Shown piece after piece: positions 1 through 8,985 of a stretch of DNA of 64,000 nt. The stretch spans positions 1-64,000 of the forward strand of contig RDYN01000016.1 in NCBI GenBank assembly GCA_004293365.1. Direction: 5' to 3'. Numbering within the stretch: position 1 is the first letter of the stretch; the number at the start of each line of letters is the position of its first letter. The translations under genes were made by a program, and so were the position numbers. The notes below the pieces were generated by a model. That model saw nothing but the letters and a program-made list of their open reading frames with translations. It did not search any database and had not been told where the DNA came from. The DNA is from Oscillatoriales cyanobacterium (lineage in GTDB: Bacteria; Cyanobacteriota; Cyanobacteriia; Cyanobacteriales; Microcoleaceae).

Positions 1-352
1 ATAAGCTTTTAAATGAAGGAGGATTGATTATCAAATGGGGACGAAAACTCAAAAACAAAGGAAATGCCGTTATCACAATTTAAATGCGAAACAGCTTAGC
101 AATATCTCCAGCCTATACTTCTCAAACGTGTCACTGCTGCCTGCATATTGGTTGGCGTTCCGAGAAAAAGTTTAAATGTGATAATTGTAACTGGTCGGGT
201 GATGCCGACGTCAACGGAGCAAAGATGATAAGTCTTGTGGGGGCTTCTGTAAACAGCCCCAGAGGTTCGGGTTATTTGTGTTGTTTGCTCAATACAAATA
301 GCTCAGGGCTACTTAAAAGCCCCGCCATTCTAGGGCTGGGGTAGTTTACAAC
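1..352 (+). pseudogene. IS200/IS605-type TnpB, C-terminal relic
   Basis: This is the 3' end of a tnpB (OrfB) gene of the IS200/IS605/IS1341 group, cut by the window edge. The readable part (84-344) has the TnpB zinc-ribbon, with YTSQTC followed by CxxC and a second CDNC pair, and then GDADVNGA, which carries the last RuvC aspartate. Upstream codons are broken by a stop at 81-83 and apparent frame changes, so the copy looks decayed. A hairpin near 318-341 followed by GTAGTTTAC resembles the right end of such elements, where a guide-like omega RNA is normally encoded. Whether an intact N-terminus lies to the left cannot be seen. Confidence 0.7.
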
Positions 353-625
353 TCCCAACTTTTGAAAATATACATTATTTATTCATGAGTATTTTGACTC
401 ACAACTCAAAACTGCTCGCTCCAGTTCCGGACGCACTCCAACTCTCATAAACCGAGTTTTTTAACTCTTGTCGAGGCTTTGAACAAAGTATAGGGATTAA
501 ACAACCCGTTTCTGCGCCAGCAACTGAACTTTTACTCAAAACTTCCTCGCTCCCCCCCTTGTCAAGAAGCCCTCACCATCCGACACTGGACTTGGAGAGT
601 TCATAGATCCTAGGGAGAAAGTTCC

Positions 626-1915
626 TTGAAAAAAGTCTTAGCCATCATCCTCGGTGGCGGTGTCGGCACCCGCCTTTACCCCCTAACCAAACTGCGAGCC
701 AAACCCGCAGTTCCCCTTGCAGGTAAATATCGCCTCATCGATATTCCTGTCAGCAACTGCATCAACTCCGAAATAGTCAAAATCTACGTCCTCACCCAAT
801 TCAACTCGGCATCCCTCAACCGGCACATCTCTCGCACTTACCAGTTTTCTGGCTTCACCGAGGGATTTGTCGAGGTACTCGCCGCCCAGCAAACTCAGGA
901 AAACCCCAACTGGTTTCAAGGGACAGCCGACGCAGTTCGCCAATATCTCTCGCTGCTAGAACAGTGGGACGTTGACGAATACTTGATTCTGTCAGGCGAC
1001 CACCTCTACCGCATGGACTACCAAAAGTTTGTGGATAGACACCGCGAAACCAACGCCGATATCACCCTCTCGGTTTTGCCAATGGACGAGAAGCGGGCCT
1101 CGGATTTTGGTTTGATGAAAATCGACGACAACGGACGCATTATTTCTTTCAGCGAAAAGCCAAAAGGCGATGCGCTCAAACAAATGCAGGTGGATACGAC
1201 TAAACTGGGACTGACAGCGCAGCAGGCTCAGGAAAGTCCTTACATTGCTTCGATGGGGATTTACGTCTTCAAAAAAGAAGTTCTGATTAAACTCCTTAAA
1301 GAATCTCCCAACCAAACTGATTTTGGTAAAGAGATTATTCCAGCTTCTTCAAAAGACCACAACGTTCAAGCTTATTTGTTTGACGATTATTGGGAAGATA
1401 TCGGAACCATTGAGGCTTTTTACGATGCTAACTTGGCGCTGACAAAACAGCCTAAGCCTCCTTTCAGTTTCTACGATGAAAATGCGCCGATTTACACTCG
1501 CCCGCGTTTCTTGCCGCCGACTAAGCTTTTAGATACTCACGTGACGGAATCAATTATTGCTGAAGGCTGCATTCTCAAACAGTGCCGGATCGACCATTCT
1601 GTGTTGGGAGTTCGAGCGCGCATTGAAGCTGGATGTACGATTCAAGATAGCCTGCTTATGGGTGCTGACTTCTACGAACCCGACGCGGAACGCCATTCGA
1701 GTTTGGATCACGGTGGCGTCGCCCTCGGTATCGGTGCAGATACTACAATTCGCCGCGCGATTGTGGACAAAAATGCCCGCATCGGCCGAAACGTTCAAAT
1801 CATTAATAAAGACCGAGTGGAAGAAGCTAACCGCGAAAACCAAGGTTTTTACATCCGCAGCGGCATTGTCGTAGTCCTGAAAAACGCCACGATTCCTGAT
1901 GGAACTATCATTTAG
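626..1915 (+). CDS. glgC: Glucose-1-phosphate adenylyltransferase (ADP-glucose pyrophosphorylase)
   Basis: It makes ADP-glucose from ATP and glucose-1-phosphate, the committed step of glycogen synthesis in the cytosol. In cyanobacteria it is activated by 3-phosphoglycerate and inhibited by phosphate. The 429-residue length is normal for the family. The N-terminus has the nucleotidyltransferase signature [12 protein letters not shown] with [25 protein letters not shown] (about 125-135), SEKPKG (near 178) and YWEDIGTI (about 255) follow, and the last third is a left-handed beta-helix with hexapeptide-like repeats. The start is TTG at 626, chosen because AGGGAGA lies 8 bases upstream and because the sequence [12 protein letters not shown] is the usual family start. 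It appears monocistronic, and a heptamer repeat follows. Confidence 0.97.
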   Translation: MKKVLAIILGGGVGTRLYPLTKLRAKPAVPLAGKYRLIDIPVSNCINSEIVKIYVLTQFNSASLNRHISRTYQFSGFTEGFVEVLAAQQTQENPNWFQGTADAVRQYLSLLEQWDVDEYLILSGDHLYRMDYQKFVDRHRETNADITLSVLPMDEKRASDFGLMKIDDNGRIISFSEKPKGDALKQMQVDTTKLGLTAQQAQESPYIASMGIYVFKKEVLIKLLKESPNQTDFGKEIIPASSKDHNVQAYLFDDYWEDIGTIEAFYDANLALTKQPKPPFSFYDENAPIYTRPRFLPPTKLLDTHVTESIIAEGCILKQCRIDHSVLGVRARIEAGCTIQDSLLMGADFYEPDAERHSSLDHGGVALGIGADTTIRRAIVDKNARIGRNVQIINKDRVEEANRENQGFYIRSGIVVVLKNATIPDGTII

Positions 1916-1955
1916 TTATTAGTCATTAGTCATTAGTCGTCAGTCATTAGTTTTT
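1914..1955. repeat. Heptanucleotide tandem repeat (CATTAGT type)
   Basis: Imperfect tandem copies of a 7-base unit read as ATTAGTC/CATTAGT directly behind the glgC stop. The same motif recurs near 7.4, 25.6, 27.1 and 28.6 kb. Such short tandemly repeated repetitive sequences are known from filamentous cyanobacteria. Confidence 0.75.
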
Positions 1956-2134
1956 TAAGTTAAAATCTGTTATCTGCCAGCCAGTGACTGATGATAAATA
2001 AATAAATTAGTGACAGATTACCAATGACCGATGACTGATGGCTGATGACGAAATTATTTTTTTTAGTGGATTATTAATGGCAACTGCTGGTGCAAGGCTG
2101 TCGAAATATTTGGCTTGATTCAAACTCAGGCGCA

Positions 2135-2338
2135 TTAGTAAGGGACAGTCTCTGTGACGGTCTGCGGTGATACAGGTATGTTCGATCGCCTGCGTCTGGC
2201 GGATTGCTTCTGATTCTTGTATTTGCGATCGTAGCACGACTGACAAATGCGCTGCCCGTTTCTGAGCACCACACAACTCTCGGAACTATCTTTCCAATCG
2301 TCGCAGCAGCCGCAAGGCCAACTTAGCAAATAATTCAT
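2135..2338 (-). CDS. Small cysteine-rich protein, possible zinc ribbon
   Basis: A 67-residue basic protein of unknown function. It has two cysteine clusters: CGCC near residues 10-13 and CVVLRNGQRICQSC near 22-36. This spacing could form a zinc-binding knuckle. The C-terminal third is rich in K, R and Q and could bind nucleic acid. GAGGG lies about 10 bases upstream of the ATG. It stands alone, antisense to no known gene, between glgC and the dnaJ-like gene. No family was recognised. The call rests on the cysteine pattern and the ribosome binding site, so a spurious frame is possible. Confidence 0.45.
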   Translation of the reverse strand: MNYLLSWPCGCCDDWKDSSESCVVLRNGQRICQSCYDRKYKNQKQSARRRRSNIPVSPQTVTETVPY

Positions 2339-3091
2339 GATATTATCACCCTCGTAACGTTAATAAGTTATTGAGTTACTATTTTATCTTAATTTTTCTC
2401 AAAGTGTGTGTTCTAGTTAACAGACAGCAGACTGATTATGTTATATTGTTGTGACTAAAATTTATGTAGGTGCTGTTAAAATAAAAAAGTATAGCAGCAG
2501 TAGGGAAGAAAAAAATATATCGAAAGCTTGTTGAATTAATCCGCGCTTCATGGTATAATTTCGTCAAAATTAAGGTAGCAAATTGGACGGGAGTTGCTGA
2601 TGAGAACGTGCTAGGATGTGCATTGAGCGAAAAGCTAGATAAAGAAAAGTTCGATCGCGAACCGGCAACGCAAAAAAGACCCAAAAAAGATCGATCGTCA
2701 GTGTGAGTCAACCGGACGGGCGATCGCGCCCACAACCGCAGCAGCTTTTTCCTGGGGGCCTCAGCTCTCACGTGCTCTCGCCACCGCGCCAAAATCCCGA
2801 AGCTGCCAACACCTCAAAATCTCCAACAGCAGCGGGGTGCGGAAATTGCGATGTCCCGCAAGCAACAACCGAACTCGATCGAGTCCAAAACTTTGATAAC
2901 CTATAATTTGAAGAAGGAAGAAGGAAGAAGTCCGATGGAAGTCGGAAGAGGCGCAACGCGAGAACGTCCTCACCGTCGGGCGCCGTTGCTATAATTAGCC
3001 ATCCTGCTAATTTGGGATTTATTCTTTCTAACAACTAACAACTAACAATTAACAACTAACAACTAACAACTAATAAAGAGAGGATTACTTA
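2339..3091. other. Intergenic region before the dnaJ-like gene
   Basis: About 750 bases with no convincing gene. Reading frames on both strands are of odd composition. It holds a purine-rich GAAGGAAGAAGG run near 2910-2955, of the type later found inside coding genes, and the ACAACTA heptamer array. GAGAGG just before 3092 is the ribosome binding site of the next gene. Confidence 0.6.
3031..3074. repeat. Heptanucleotide tandem repeat (ACAACTA, six units)
   Basis: Six consecutive 7-base units ACAACTA, one of them ACAATTA, lie just upstream of the ribosome binding site of the dnaJ-like gene, so they sit in its leader. Confidence 0.85.
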
Positions 3092-4111
3092 ATGGCTGCA
3101 ACAGATTTTAAAGACTATTACGCTATTTTGGGACTAAACAAAACCGCCAGCTCTGACGAAATTAAAAAAACTTTTCGCAAACTAGCCCGGAAATATCACC
3201 CGGACATGAACCCGGGGAACAAAGAAGCCGAAGCTCGTTTTAAAGAAGTAAACGAAGCTTACGAAGTGCTTTCCGATCCAGAAAAACGCAAAAAATACGA
3301 CCAATACGGTCAATACTGGAAGCAAGCGGCTGCAGCTCCCAGCGGATGGCCGGGCGGCGGGGCAGGTACGAATGTAGACTTTGGCGGCGTTGACTTCAGC
3401 CAGTACGGCAGTTTTGACGAATTTATCAATGCCTTGCTGGGGCGCGCAGCTAGCAGTGCGGGTAGTAGCAGCAGCCGCAGCAGCAAGTGGAATTACAGCA
3501 GCCAGCGCACCAGCACCGGCGGGCCTGCGGGTTTTGGCGGATTTGAAGATTTCGCTGGCTACGATAACCGCAGCGCTGGAGGCACTCGCGACACTGAGGT
3601 GACAATTTCCCTGACTCTGGGGGAAGCATTTCGGGGAACTTCCAAGCGAGTCGCTACTGGTGAAGTTTCTATTCCTGCGGGAGTGAAAACTGGCAGCAAA
3701 ATTCGGGTGAAAGGCAAAGGTCAAGTTGACCCGTACACGAAGCAGCAGGGAGATTTGTACCTGAAGTTAGAAGTTTTGCCTCACGCTTTCTTCCAGTTTG
3801 AGGGTGAGAATTTGGTCTGCGAAGTGCCGATAACTCCCGATGAAGCGGTTTTGGGAGCTTCTATTGAAGTGCCGGCGCCTGAAGGTACGATCGTTGTAAA
3901 ATTTCCGGCGGGAATGCGATCCGGCCAGTCTTTGCGGTTGCGGGGGAAGGGATGGCCGAAACCGAAGAAAGATGAACGCACGGATTTGTTGGTCAAAGTG
4001 GCGATCGTCCCACCGAAAGAACTCACCGTCGAGGAACGCGAATGCTACGAGAAAATCAAGGCGAATCGCACTTTTAATCCCCGCAGCACTTTAAACCAGA
4101 TGGCACTTTAA
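3092..4111 (+). CDS. DnaJ-type co-chaperone without zinc finger (class II)
   Basis: A 339-residue J-domain protein that would stimulate a DnaK ATPase and present substrates. The J domain occupies residues 6-72, with the HPD tripeptide in YHPDMNPG and the following [13 protein letters not shown] helix. A long Gly/Ser-rich linker (about 80-165) follows. The two beta-barrel substrate-binding domains (about 168-335) lack the four CxxCxGxG zinc repeats of true DnaJ, so this is of CbpA/DnaJ2 type. The full-length zinc-finger DnaJ is encoded separately at 35163. The ribosome binding site AGAGG precedes the ATG. No DnaK partner is adjacent, so its partner cannot be deduced from context. Confidence 0.93.
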   Translation: MAATDFKDYYAILGLNKTASSDEIKKTFRKLARKYHPDMNPGNKEAEARFKEVNEAYEVLSDPEKRKKYDQYGQYWKQAAAAPSGWPGGGAGTNVDFGGVDFSQYGSFDEFINALLGRAASSAGSSSSRSSKWNYSSQRTSTGGPAGFGGFEDFAGYDNRSAGGTRDTEVTISLTLGEAFRGTSKRVATGEVSIPAGVKTGSKIRVKGKGQVDPYTKQQGDLYLKLEVLPHAFFQFEGENLVCEVPITPDEAVLGASIEVPAPEGTIVVKFPAGMRSGQSLRLRGKGWPKPKKDERTDLLVKVAIVPPKELTVEERECYEKIKANRTFNPRSTLNQMAL

Positions 4112-4307
4112 TCTTAATTCTGAGAAGCAACTGGTGCGATCGGCTAATACCGCTTAGAAAAAAGGTTGCTACAAGAAACTTGTTGAGTTTGTTTCGTTGG
4201 CCCAATGTGTAAGGTGCGTCGCTATTAGATTGTAGATAAAATGCCAGAGATTGCACAATGGCGGCACACCCTACGACTACTGTTGTATGATGAGAGAAAA
4301 AATGGTT

Positions 4308-4580
4308 TTACTCATCGCTAGCTTTTAGCTGACTGGGCTGGCGACCTTGCTTGATGTTAATGCTAATTTTTTTAGCTCCTTTCTTCTCCAAATCTTTGAT
4401 GTAGCTGCTCGTATTATTAGAAGCTTCATCCTTGGTTTCGTAGGGGCCAAAGTAATAGGTGCGCTTGGGCGAATCTGTGTCAACTTCTACCCACCACTCG
4501 CGACCTCTACTGCCGCCAATCGGTTGAGTTAGTATCCAGAAAGCAGCGATGTACATAGCGAATATATAAAGTCCGAACAT
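4308..4580 (-). CDS. DUF1816 protein, copy 1
   Basis: A small cyanobacterial protein of unknown function. An N-terminal hydrophobic segment (MFGLYIFAMYIAAFWIL) is followed by the DUF1816 domain, with WWVEVDTD, YYFGPYETKDEA and a charged DLEKKGAKKISI end. The family resembles the CpcD-type linker fold in length and secondary structure, which is an inference. The start is placed at the ATG at 4580 rather than the upstream TTG at 4601. CGGAG lies about 9 bases before this ATG, and the paralogue at 5110 begins at the equivalent methionine. The two copies point the same way and flank a dispersed hairpin repeat. Confidence 0.85.
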   Translation of the reverse strand: MFGLYIFAMYIAAFWILTQPIGGSRGREWWVEVDTDSPKRTYYFGPYETKDEASNNTSSYIKDLEKKGAKKISINIKQGRQPSQLKASDE

Positions 4581-4951
4581 AGTAGCTATCTCCGAAGTCA
4601 AGTAGTTTTTACTGTTCTTAAATTAGCCGGACAAATAGCTCGATGGGATCGTCCTCAGTGCTGATTTTGCCTCCGTAATTGTTGAGAGTCAATGCTGGCT
4701 AGCATCAGCATTTTGGTGGAGAAGAGGGAGAGTTGTAATCTGCCTATAGAAAAAAACGCCAATCAAGAACTAGAATAAAACGATGCTTAATTTTATTGTT
4801 GAGGCTTGAGTTATAGCAACCACGCCCGACGATGAGGAAGCTCTTAATTGCTGAAACCGTTGCGGAAGATTTTGTCTTCCTTCTTATGATTTATATTTCT
4901 CTTTTTCGATAATTGAAAACTCAAACAGAACTGATATTAGATACGATTTTG

Positions 4952-5108
4952 TTTGTAGCGCGGACTTAAGTCCGCTCTTTGGCTGCGGACTTAAGTCCGC
5001 ACTACAAACCGTTTTTGCTCTCTGGCTGCGGACAGTTTTGTTTGTAGCGCGGACTTAAGTCCGCTCTCTGGCTGCGGACTCAAGTCCGCACTACGAACCG
5101 TTTTTGTT
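4952..5108. repeat. Dispersed GCGGACTTaAGTCCGC hairpin repeat, double copy
   Basis: Two adjacent long inverted repeats are built from TTTGTAGCGCGGACTTAAG and its complement, ending CACTACAAACC. Each arm is itself palindromic (GCGGACTTAAGTCCGC). The family recurs at 18285, 22825, 22931 and 41660 with TTCAG in the centre. It resembles a REP/MITE-like interspersed element. Confidence 0.85.
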
Positions 5109-5109
5109 A

Positions 5110-5400
5110 TTAAGCAGTGATACTCTCTGAGAATTCACTTTCGCAAATAGTGAGATCCGAAGGCTGACACCGTTTGATGCGAATGCTAACTCTTTTGGCT
5201 CCCTCGCTTTCCAAGTCTTCGATGTAGCCTGGAGTATTGCTGGATGCTTCTTTGTCTGTGTCGAAGGGGCCAAAATAGTAGGTACAGTGGGGGAAATCTG
5301 TGATGATTTCTACCCACCATTTCTCCGGGCTGCGGCGGCTGGGCCCGGCAAATACGGACAAGACTGCGAGGTAGAGACCAAATAAATAAAATCCAAGCAT
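5110..5400 (-). CDS. DUF1816 protein, copy 2
   Basis: A paralogue of the 4308-4580 protein with 96 residues. It has an N-terminal hydrophobic stretch (MLGFYLFGLYLAVLSVF), WWVEIITDFP, YYFGPFDTDKEASSNTPGYIEDLE and KRVSIRI. AGAGG lies 5-6 bases before the ATG. The shared order of motifs points to tandem duplication, after which a repeat pair entered the spacer. The copies differ at their C-termini, copy 2 ending in an acidic tail. Function is unknown. A membrane-anchored role is suggested only by the hydrophobic start. Confidence 0.85.
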   Translation of the reverse strand: MLGFYLFGLYLAVLSVFAGPSRRSPEKWWVEIITDFPHCTYYFGPFDTDKEASSNTPGYIEDLESEGAKRVSIRIKRCQPSDLTICESEFSESITA

Positions 5401-5634
5401 TTTTCCTCTTTATAGGCTATTTATTTTTTAATAGGACTTGCGTCCTCGGGACTCTCATTTACCGGGTTCTCCAATCTTCGCGATCGCCCTTTACTCCTAA
5501 ATTTCCTTCCTCACACCCGGTTGCTGTCTCCAAGACACTCTAACTTTATCAAGACTATTTGGGCGATCGCCTCAACCTGAGTGCTGATTTTGAGGCGAGA
5601 TCTAGAATCTCCGTGAATCAGCTACTTTGCACAG

Positions 5635-5689
5635 GTACGTTGTTGCGCTTGAGCGCTCTATGAAAGAGCGCTCAAGCGCAACAACGTAC
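5635..5689. repeat. Perfect 25-bp inverted repeat, 5-base loop
   Basis: Left arm 5635-5659 starts GTACGTTGTTGCGCTTGAGC and pairs without mismatch to 5665-5689 around the loop ATGAA. One arm-like copy (GCGCTGAAGCGCAACTACGT) occurs at about 9457-9480, inside a gene relic, so this is a dispersed repeat rather than a simple terminator. Confidence 0.9.
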
Positions 5690-5786
5690 TTAACAATTAG
5701 TCCGCTTAGTTCGGGAAATACGCCAAAAGACAGAGAGTTTTTAGGCTAGCAACGCCACAGCTTCAAAACTGTGGCTAAAATAGCAA

Positions 5787-5809
5787 AACCCGCCGGGGCG
5801 GGTTGTTTT
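5787..5809. terminator. GC-rich stem with T-run
   Basis: AACCCGCC pairs with GGCGGGTT over a tiny loop, followed on the plus strand by GTTTT. It lies downstream of the minus-strand DUF2993 gene, whose stop is at 5871, and could act as its terminator. Confidence 0.5.
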
Positions 5810-5870
5810 GTTAAGCTATAAAATTTTTCCAACCAATCAGATTTGTAGACCAAGCTCAGCAGGCTGAGGC

Positions 5871-6626
5871 TTATCGCTTGCCTTTGGGGAACTGTTCGAT
5901 GCCAGCCCAACCGTAAAAAACCAGCTCGTCGTTTTGAACTCGACAGCGGTCTACTCGCAGTTGAGTGCCTTCTAAGGCAAATTTGTCCAAGTCTAGCAAG
6001 TTATTTACGTGGGCAATTATAGCTTGAGCCAAGTCTATTGCTTGCCCGTCACCGCCGTAAGTAACGCTGACAAATTGGATTTTGCGTCGGTCTTCTACTT
6101 GCAATTGAGCTGTAATATCTATTTTGACTGGTTCGCTGTCCTGGCCGATCGTAATTTCGGACTGAAGCCGAATTGATTTGTCTGTTCCGAAGCTGACTTC
6201 AGTGTTTAGAAAGTGCAGAGATTGCTCTTGGTATTTCAGCTTTTGGAGTTTTTCAACTACAAAAGGTGTATTGAATGAGGTGGTTAAATCCGATCGGCTT
6301 AATACTACTCGCATATTTGCCTGGGTAGGCTGCCGCAATTTAACTTGACCTGCAAAAATCGCCCCAAAATCAATGGAGAGTGCTTGCAAGTAGAGTTCCA
6401 TCACTTCTATGCGGAGGCCGTTGTACATTAACATACCTTTGCCAACGAAGTCGAAACCGTCGATGCTTCCCTGCAAGAGTTTGGCCACAGGTTCGACTCG
6501 GATGTTGGCTTCTGCCTTTTCAGAACGTTTGAATAAGGCTGCGATCGCAGCTCCTGCTACTTTGCTGACAAGGCGATCGCCACTTTGACCTTGAAAGGAT
6601 GTACCGCTAAACAAAGCTGCTACCAT
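5871..6626 (-). CDS. DUF2993 (LmeA-like phospholipid-binding) protein
   Basis: A 251-residue member of DUF2993, the family of mycobacterial LmeA, which binds phospholipids. In cyanobacteria its role is unknown. The N-terminal part has the family pattern: a helix ending VSKVAGAAIAALFKRSEKAEANIRV, split by normal spacing, then KLLQGSIDGFDFVGKGML near residues 48-66. Beta-strand-rich repeats follow to the C-terminus (YGWAGIEQF). No clear signal peptide is seen. It stands alone with a terminator-like stem behind it. A truncated relic of a second family member lies at 9346-9483, so this genome has several paralogues. Confidence 0.85.
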   Translation of the reverse strand: MVAALFSGTSFQGQSGDRLVSKVAGAAIAALFKRSEKAEANIRVEPVAKLLQGSIDGFDFVGKGMLMYNGLRIEVMELYLQALSIDFGAIFAGQVKLRQPTQANMRVVLSRSDLTTSFNTPFVVEKLQKLKYQEQSLHFLNTEVSFGTDKSIRLQSEITIGQDSEPVKIDITAQLQVEDRRKIQFVSVTYGGDGQAIDLAQAIIAHVNNLLDLDKFALEGTQLRVDRCRVQNDELVFYGWAGIEQFPKGKR

Positions 6627-6780
6627 TGATTCGTTTGCTCATCTACAGTCGCTATTATAACCTCTCATTAAGAAATGTTAAAATAGCTTGTGCTTATTCA
6701 CTTTATAAGCACATCTTGTTATTTTTGTCGGCCTTGAAAGTAACACTTCGACTACGCTCAGTGCACCGCATTTTTGAAAT

Positions 6781-7374
6781 TTAAGGGCTCAGGGGCGTGC
6801 CTTGGAGACAAGCTCGATCGAGAATTGCTCCATCCCAGACGGTTTGTTCGATCGCCGCACAGAGCAAATTAGCCCCCGTCAGGTTAGCACCGCGCAGTAC
6901 GGCTCCATTCAGGATAGCTTCTTCCAAGTCAGCTCCCGACAAATCTGCACCGGACAAATTGGCATTGCTCAAATCTGCACTCTGCAAGATGGCGCGAGCC
7001 AAGTTAGCGCCGCGCAAATCGGCGCCGCGCAAATCGACACCGCTCAAGTCCAAATTGCCGATCGAGGCCGCCGTCAAAAAAGCACCCCCAAAACTTGCAT
7101 CGCGCACCAAAGCATTAGCAAAGGAAGCACCGCGCAAGTCAGCATTCCGAAAATCTGCGCCGCGCAAGTCAGCACCGCTCAAGTCAGCACCGCGAAGGTT
7201 TGCTCGCAGTACCGCCCGCTGCAAGTTAGCACCGGCGAGATTAGCTCCTGTCAAGTTGGCTTGAGATAAGTCGGCACCGGCGAGTTCGGCTCCCGCTAAG
7301 TCGGCGCCAGCTAAATCCATGCCCGCCAATATATGAATTTTGCCTTGGCGTATGGCTTCGAGGTCATTAGTCAT
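6781..7374 (-). CDS. Pentapeptide-repeat protein
   Basis: A 197-residue protein made almost wholly of A(D/N)LxX pentapeptide repeats from about residue 18 to 190 (ADLAGAELAG, ANLRGADLSG and so on). These fold as a right-handed square beta-helix. There is one less regular stretch near residues 88-110 (ALVRDASFGGAFL). It has no signal peptide or membrane segment. Such proteins are abundant in cyanobacteria and mostly have no assigned function. A few elsewhere bind DNA gyrase, but nothing here supports that. Strong repeat-driven bias makes long false frames on the opposite strand. A heptamer repeat lies immediately upstream. Confidence 0.9.
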   Translation of the reverse strand: MTNDLEAIRQGKIHILAGMDLAGADLAGAELAGADLSQANLTGANLAGANLQRAVLRANLRGADLSGADLRGADFRNADLRGASFANALVRDASFGGAFLTAASIGNLDLSGVDLRGADLRGANLARAILQSADLSNANLSGADLSGADLEEAILNGAVLRGANLTGANLLCAAIEQTVWDGAILDRACLQGTPLSP

Positions 7375-7456
7375 TGGTTTTTAGTCATTAGTCATTAGTC
7401 ATTAGTCATTGGTCATTAGTCATTAGTCATTAGTCATTAGTCAGTTGTCAGTTGTC
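7371..7456. repeat. Heptanucleotide tandem repeat (CATTAGT), long array
   Basis: About eight to nine CATTAGT/CATTGGT units turn into CAGTTGT units. The array lies directly upstream of the pentapeptide-repeat gene start, so it is in its promoter/leader region. Confidence 0.85.
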
Positions 7457-7572
7457 GATTACTAGGGTACACGCCGTACACAGAAAATTAGGTTGCGGAA
7501 TTCGTACTAAATCCGTAGTCCTGACGCACCATACAATAACTGTCCACTGTCCACTGAATTACCGAACTCATT

Positions 7573-8985
7573 TTATAATGCCGGAGTTGCTGCGGGAGTT
7601 CGATCGCCCAACTCTTCCAACCAGATATTTGGCAGTTGGCTGGGGCGCGTGGGTAACTCCATCAAACCCATGTCTGCGAGTCTGACGACATTCCCGAGAG
7701 TTTCCACCAAAGCCGGATCGAAGCGAGTACCGGACTGTTCCCGGCACTTTTCCAAAGCTTCGGTCAAACTCAAAGCCGGACGATCGCCCCGCGGTTGAGT
7801 CAAATCTTGAAAACAAGCGACTAAGCCCACAATCCGCGAAGCAATGGGTATATCTTCGCCTCGCAAACCCTCGGGTCTGCCACTGCCGTCCCAATTTTCG
7901 AGTTTGTGCTTGACAATTTCGGCGACTGGTGCTAGTTCCGGCATTGCTTGCAGGAGTTGGGAACCGATGAAACTGCGATCGCGCCAAAATGCCAGAGTCT
8001 GTTGGTCGAATTGATCGGAAGTGCGATCGAATACCTCATTCGGCGCCGACACCAAGCCGACTCGAAACAGCAATCCCGCCAGCCGCAGCCTCCGCAACTG
8101 CAAAGCCGGCAAATCCAACAATTGACCCAAAGTTTCCGACAAAGCCGCCACCTGCAAAGAAGCTGTGGGATTTGAGGTGTCGCGTTCGTCTACGCGCTGG
8201 GCCATCCGCAGAAAAGCTTGCAGTTTGTTGGCGTTCAAATTGCGGCTGACGCGCAAAGCTTGACCTTCCAATTCCCACAAATCGCGAGTTTGGCGGTTAA
8301 TTGCCACCATTTGCTGCTGAGAACTTTGCAGGTAAGTGACGATCCGGGTGACTACGCCGCTAATGTCTGCCAGGGGCGGGCCTTTGGTTGCAAGAATTTC
8401 GTGATGAATTTCCAGCAAACTGTCGGCTAGAGAGGAATTATAATGTCGCGTTTGTTCTATAAAAATTTCTGCTGCCGCTGACACCAAGGACTGGTCAAAC
8501 GACCACAAACCGTAGAATTTTCGCTCTGTATCGACTTCTGGCTTGCCTTCTGGTAAGTATTCCTCGGCCGTAAGTTCGCGACAAAGCACCATTGCTTTGT
8601 AGGTTGGGGCGAGGATGATTAAATTCCATTCTTGAATTATCGGGTCGAGCTCATCGAGTTCTATTAAAGATACATTTTCTAATTGACCGGTTTTGTGGGT
8701 AGCGAAACCGCTGTCGGCGACTGCACCGATGACAACCTGTCGAGAGGCATTAGCAATATCCAGGTAGCGATCGGCTTCTTGCAAATACCATTTTCCCTGC
8801 TGAAATGTCACCAAAACCAGCGGTTTGAGTGCGAGATCGTCCCCGCTGCTGGTTTGCAATATGTGGTCTTCTAGGGCGTGACACAGGGCTACTAGGGTGT
8901 TTTTGAAGTATACCCCGTAGCTAGAAGGCAGTTTTCCGTCGGGAAGTGTAGCTTGTAGTCTGGCGAGAGTTGATTCTGGATTCAT
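7573..8985 (-). CDS. DICT sensory domain plus degenerate HD-GYP domain
   Basis: A 470-residue cytoplasmic signalling protein. Residues about 30-180 match the DICT domain found with cyclases and two-component proteins (SSYGVYFKNTLVALCHALED at its start). Residues about 270-430 have the HD-GYP layout, but most metal-binding residues are absent. The HD pair is replaced in GLLFRVGLV, HHE is HKLE, GYP is GRP and the late Asp is lost in GLVACFQDL. The fold is probably kept, with cyclic-di-GMP hydrolysis lost, so a binding or regulatory role is inferred. The ATG at 8985 gives the family-like start MNPESTLARLQ. It appears to be a single transcription unit. Confidence 0.85.
   Translation of the reverse strand: MNPESTLARLQATLPDGKLPSSYGVYFKNTLVALCHALEDHILQTSSGDDLALKPLVLVTFQQGKWYLQEADRYLDIANASRQVVIGAVADSGFATHKTGQLENVSLIELDELDPIIQEWNLIILAPTYKAMVLCRELTAEEYLPEGKPEVDTERKFYGLWSFDQSLVSAAAEIFIEQTRHYNSSLADSLLEIHHEILATKGPPLADISGVVTRIVTYLQSSQQQMVAINRQTRDLWELEGQALRVSRNLNANKLQAFLRMAQRVDERDTSNPTASLQVAALSETLGQLLDLPALQLRRLRLAGLLFRVGLVSAPNEVFDRTSDQFDQQTLAFWRDRSFIGSQLLQAMPELAPVAEIVKHKLENWDGSGRPEGLRGEDIPIASRIVGLVACFQDLTQPRGDRPALSLTEALEKCREQSGTRFDPALVETLGNVVRLADMGLMELPTRPSQLPNIWLEELGDRTPAATPAL

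Larger units (their letters stand above)
5401..5870. other. Intergenic region with two hairpins
   Basis: A gene-free stretch of 470 bases between the DUF1816 and DUF2993 genes. Its only structures are the 25-bp hairpin at 5635-5689 and the terminator-like stem at 5787-5809, each listed separately. Confidence 0.6.

Noticed and set aside
2436-2792. 118-codon minus-strand frame
   Set aside because: No family pattern, mixed low-complexity and hydrophobic ends, no ribosome binding site.
6797-7269. Two 155-codon plus-strand frames opposite the pentapeptide-repeat gene
   Set aside because: Repeat-driven frames with monotonous composition. The minus-strand protein explains them.
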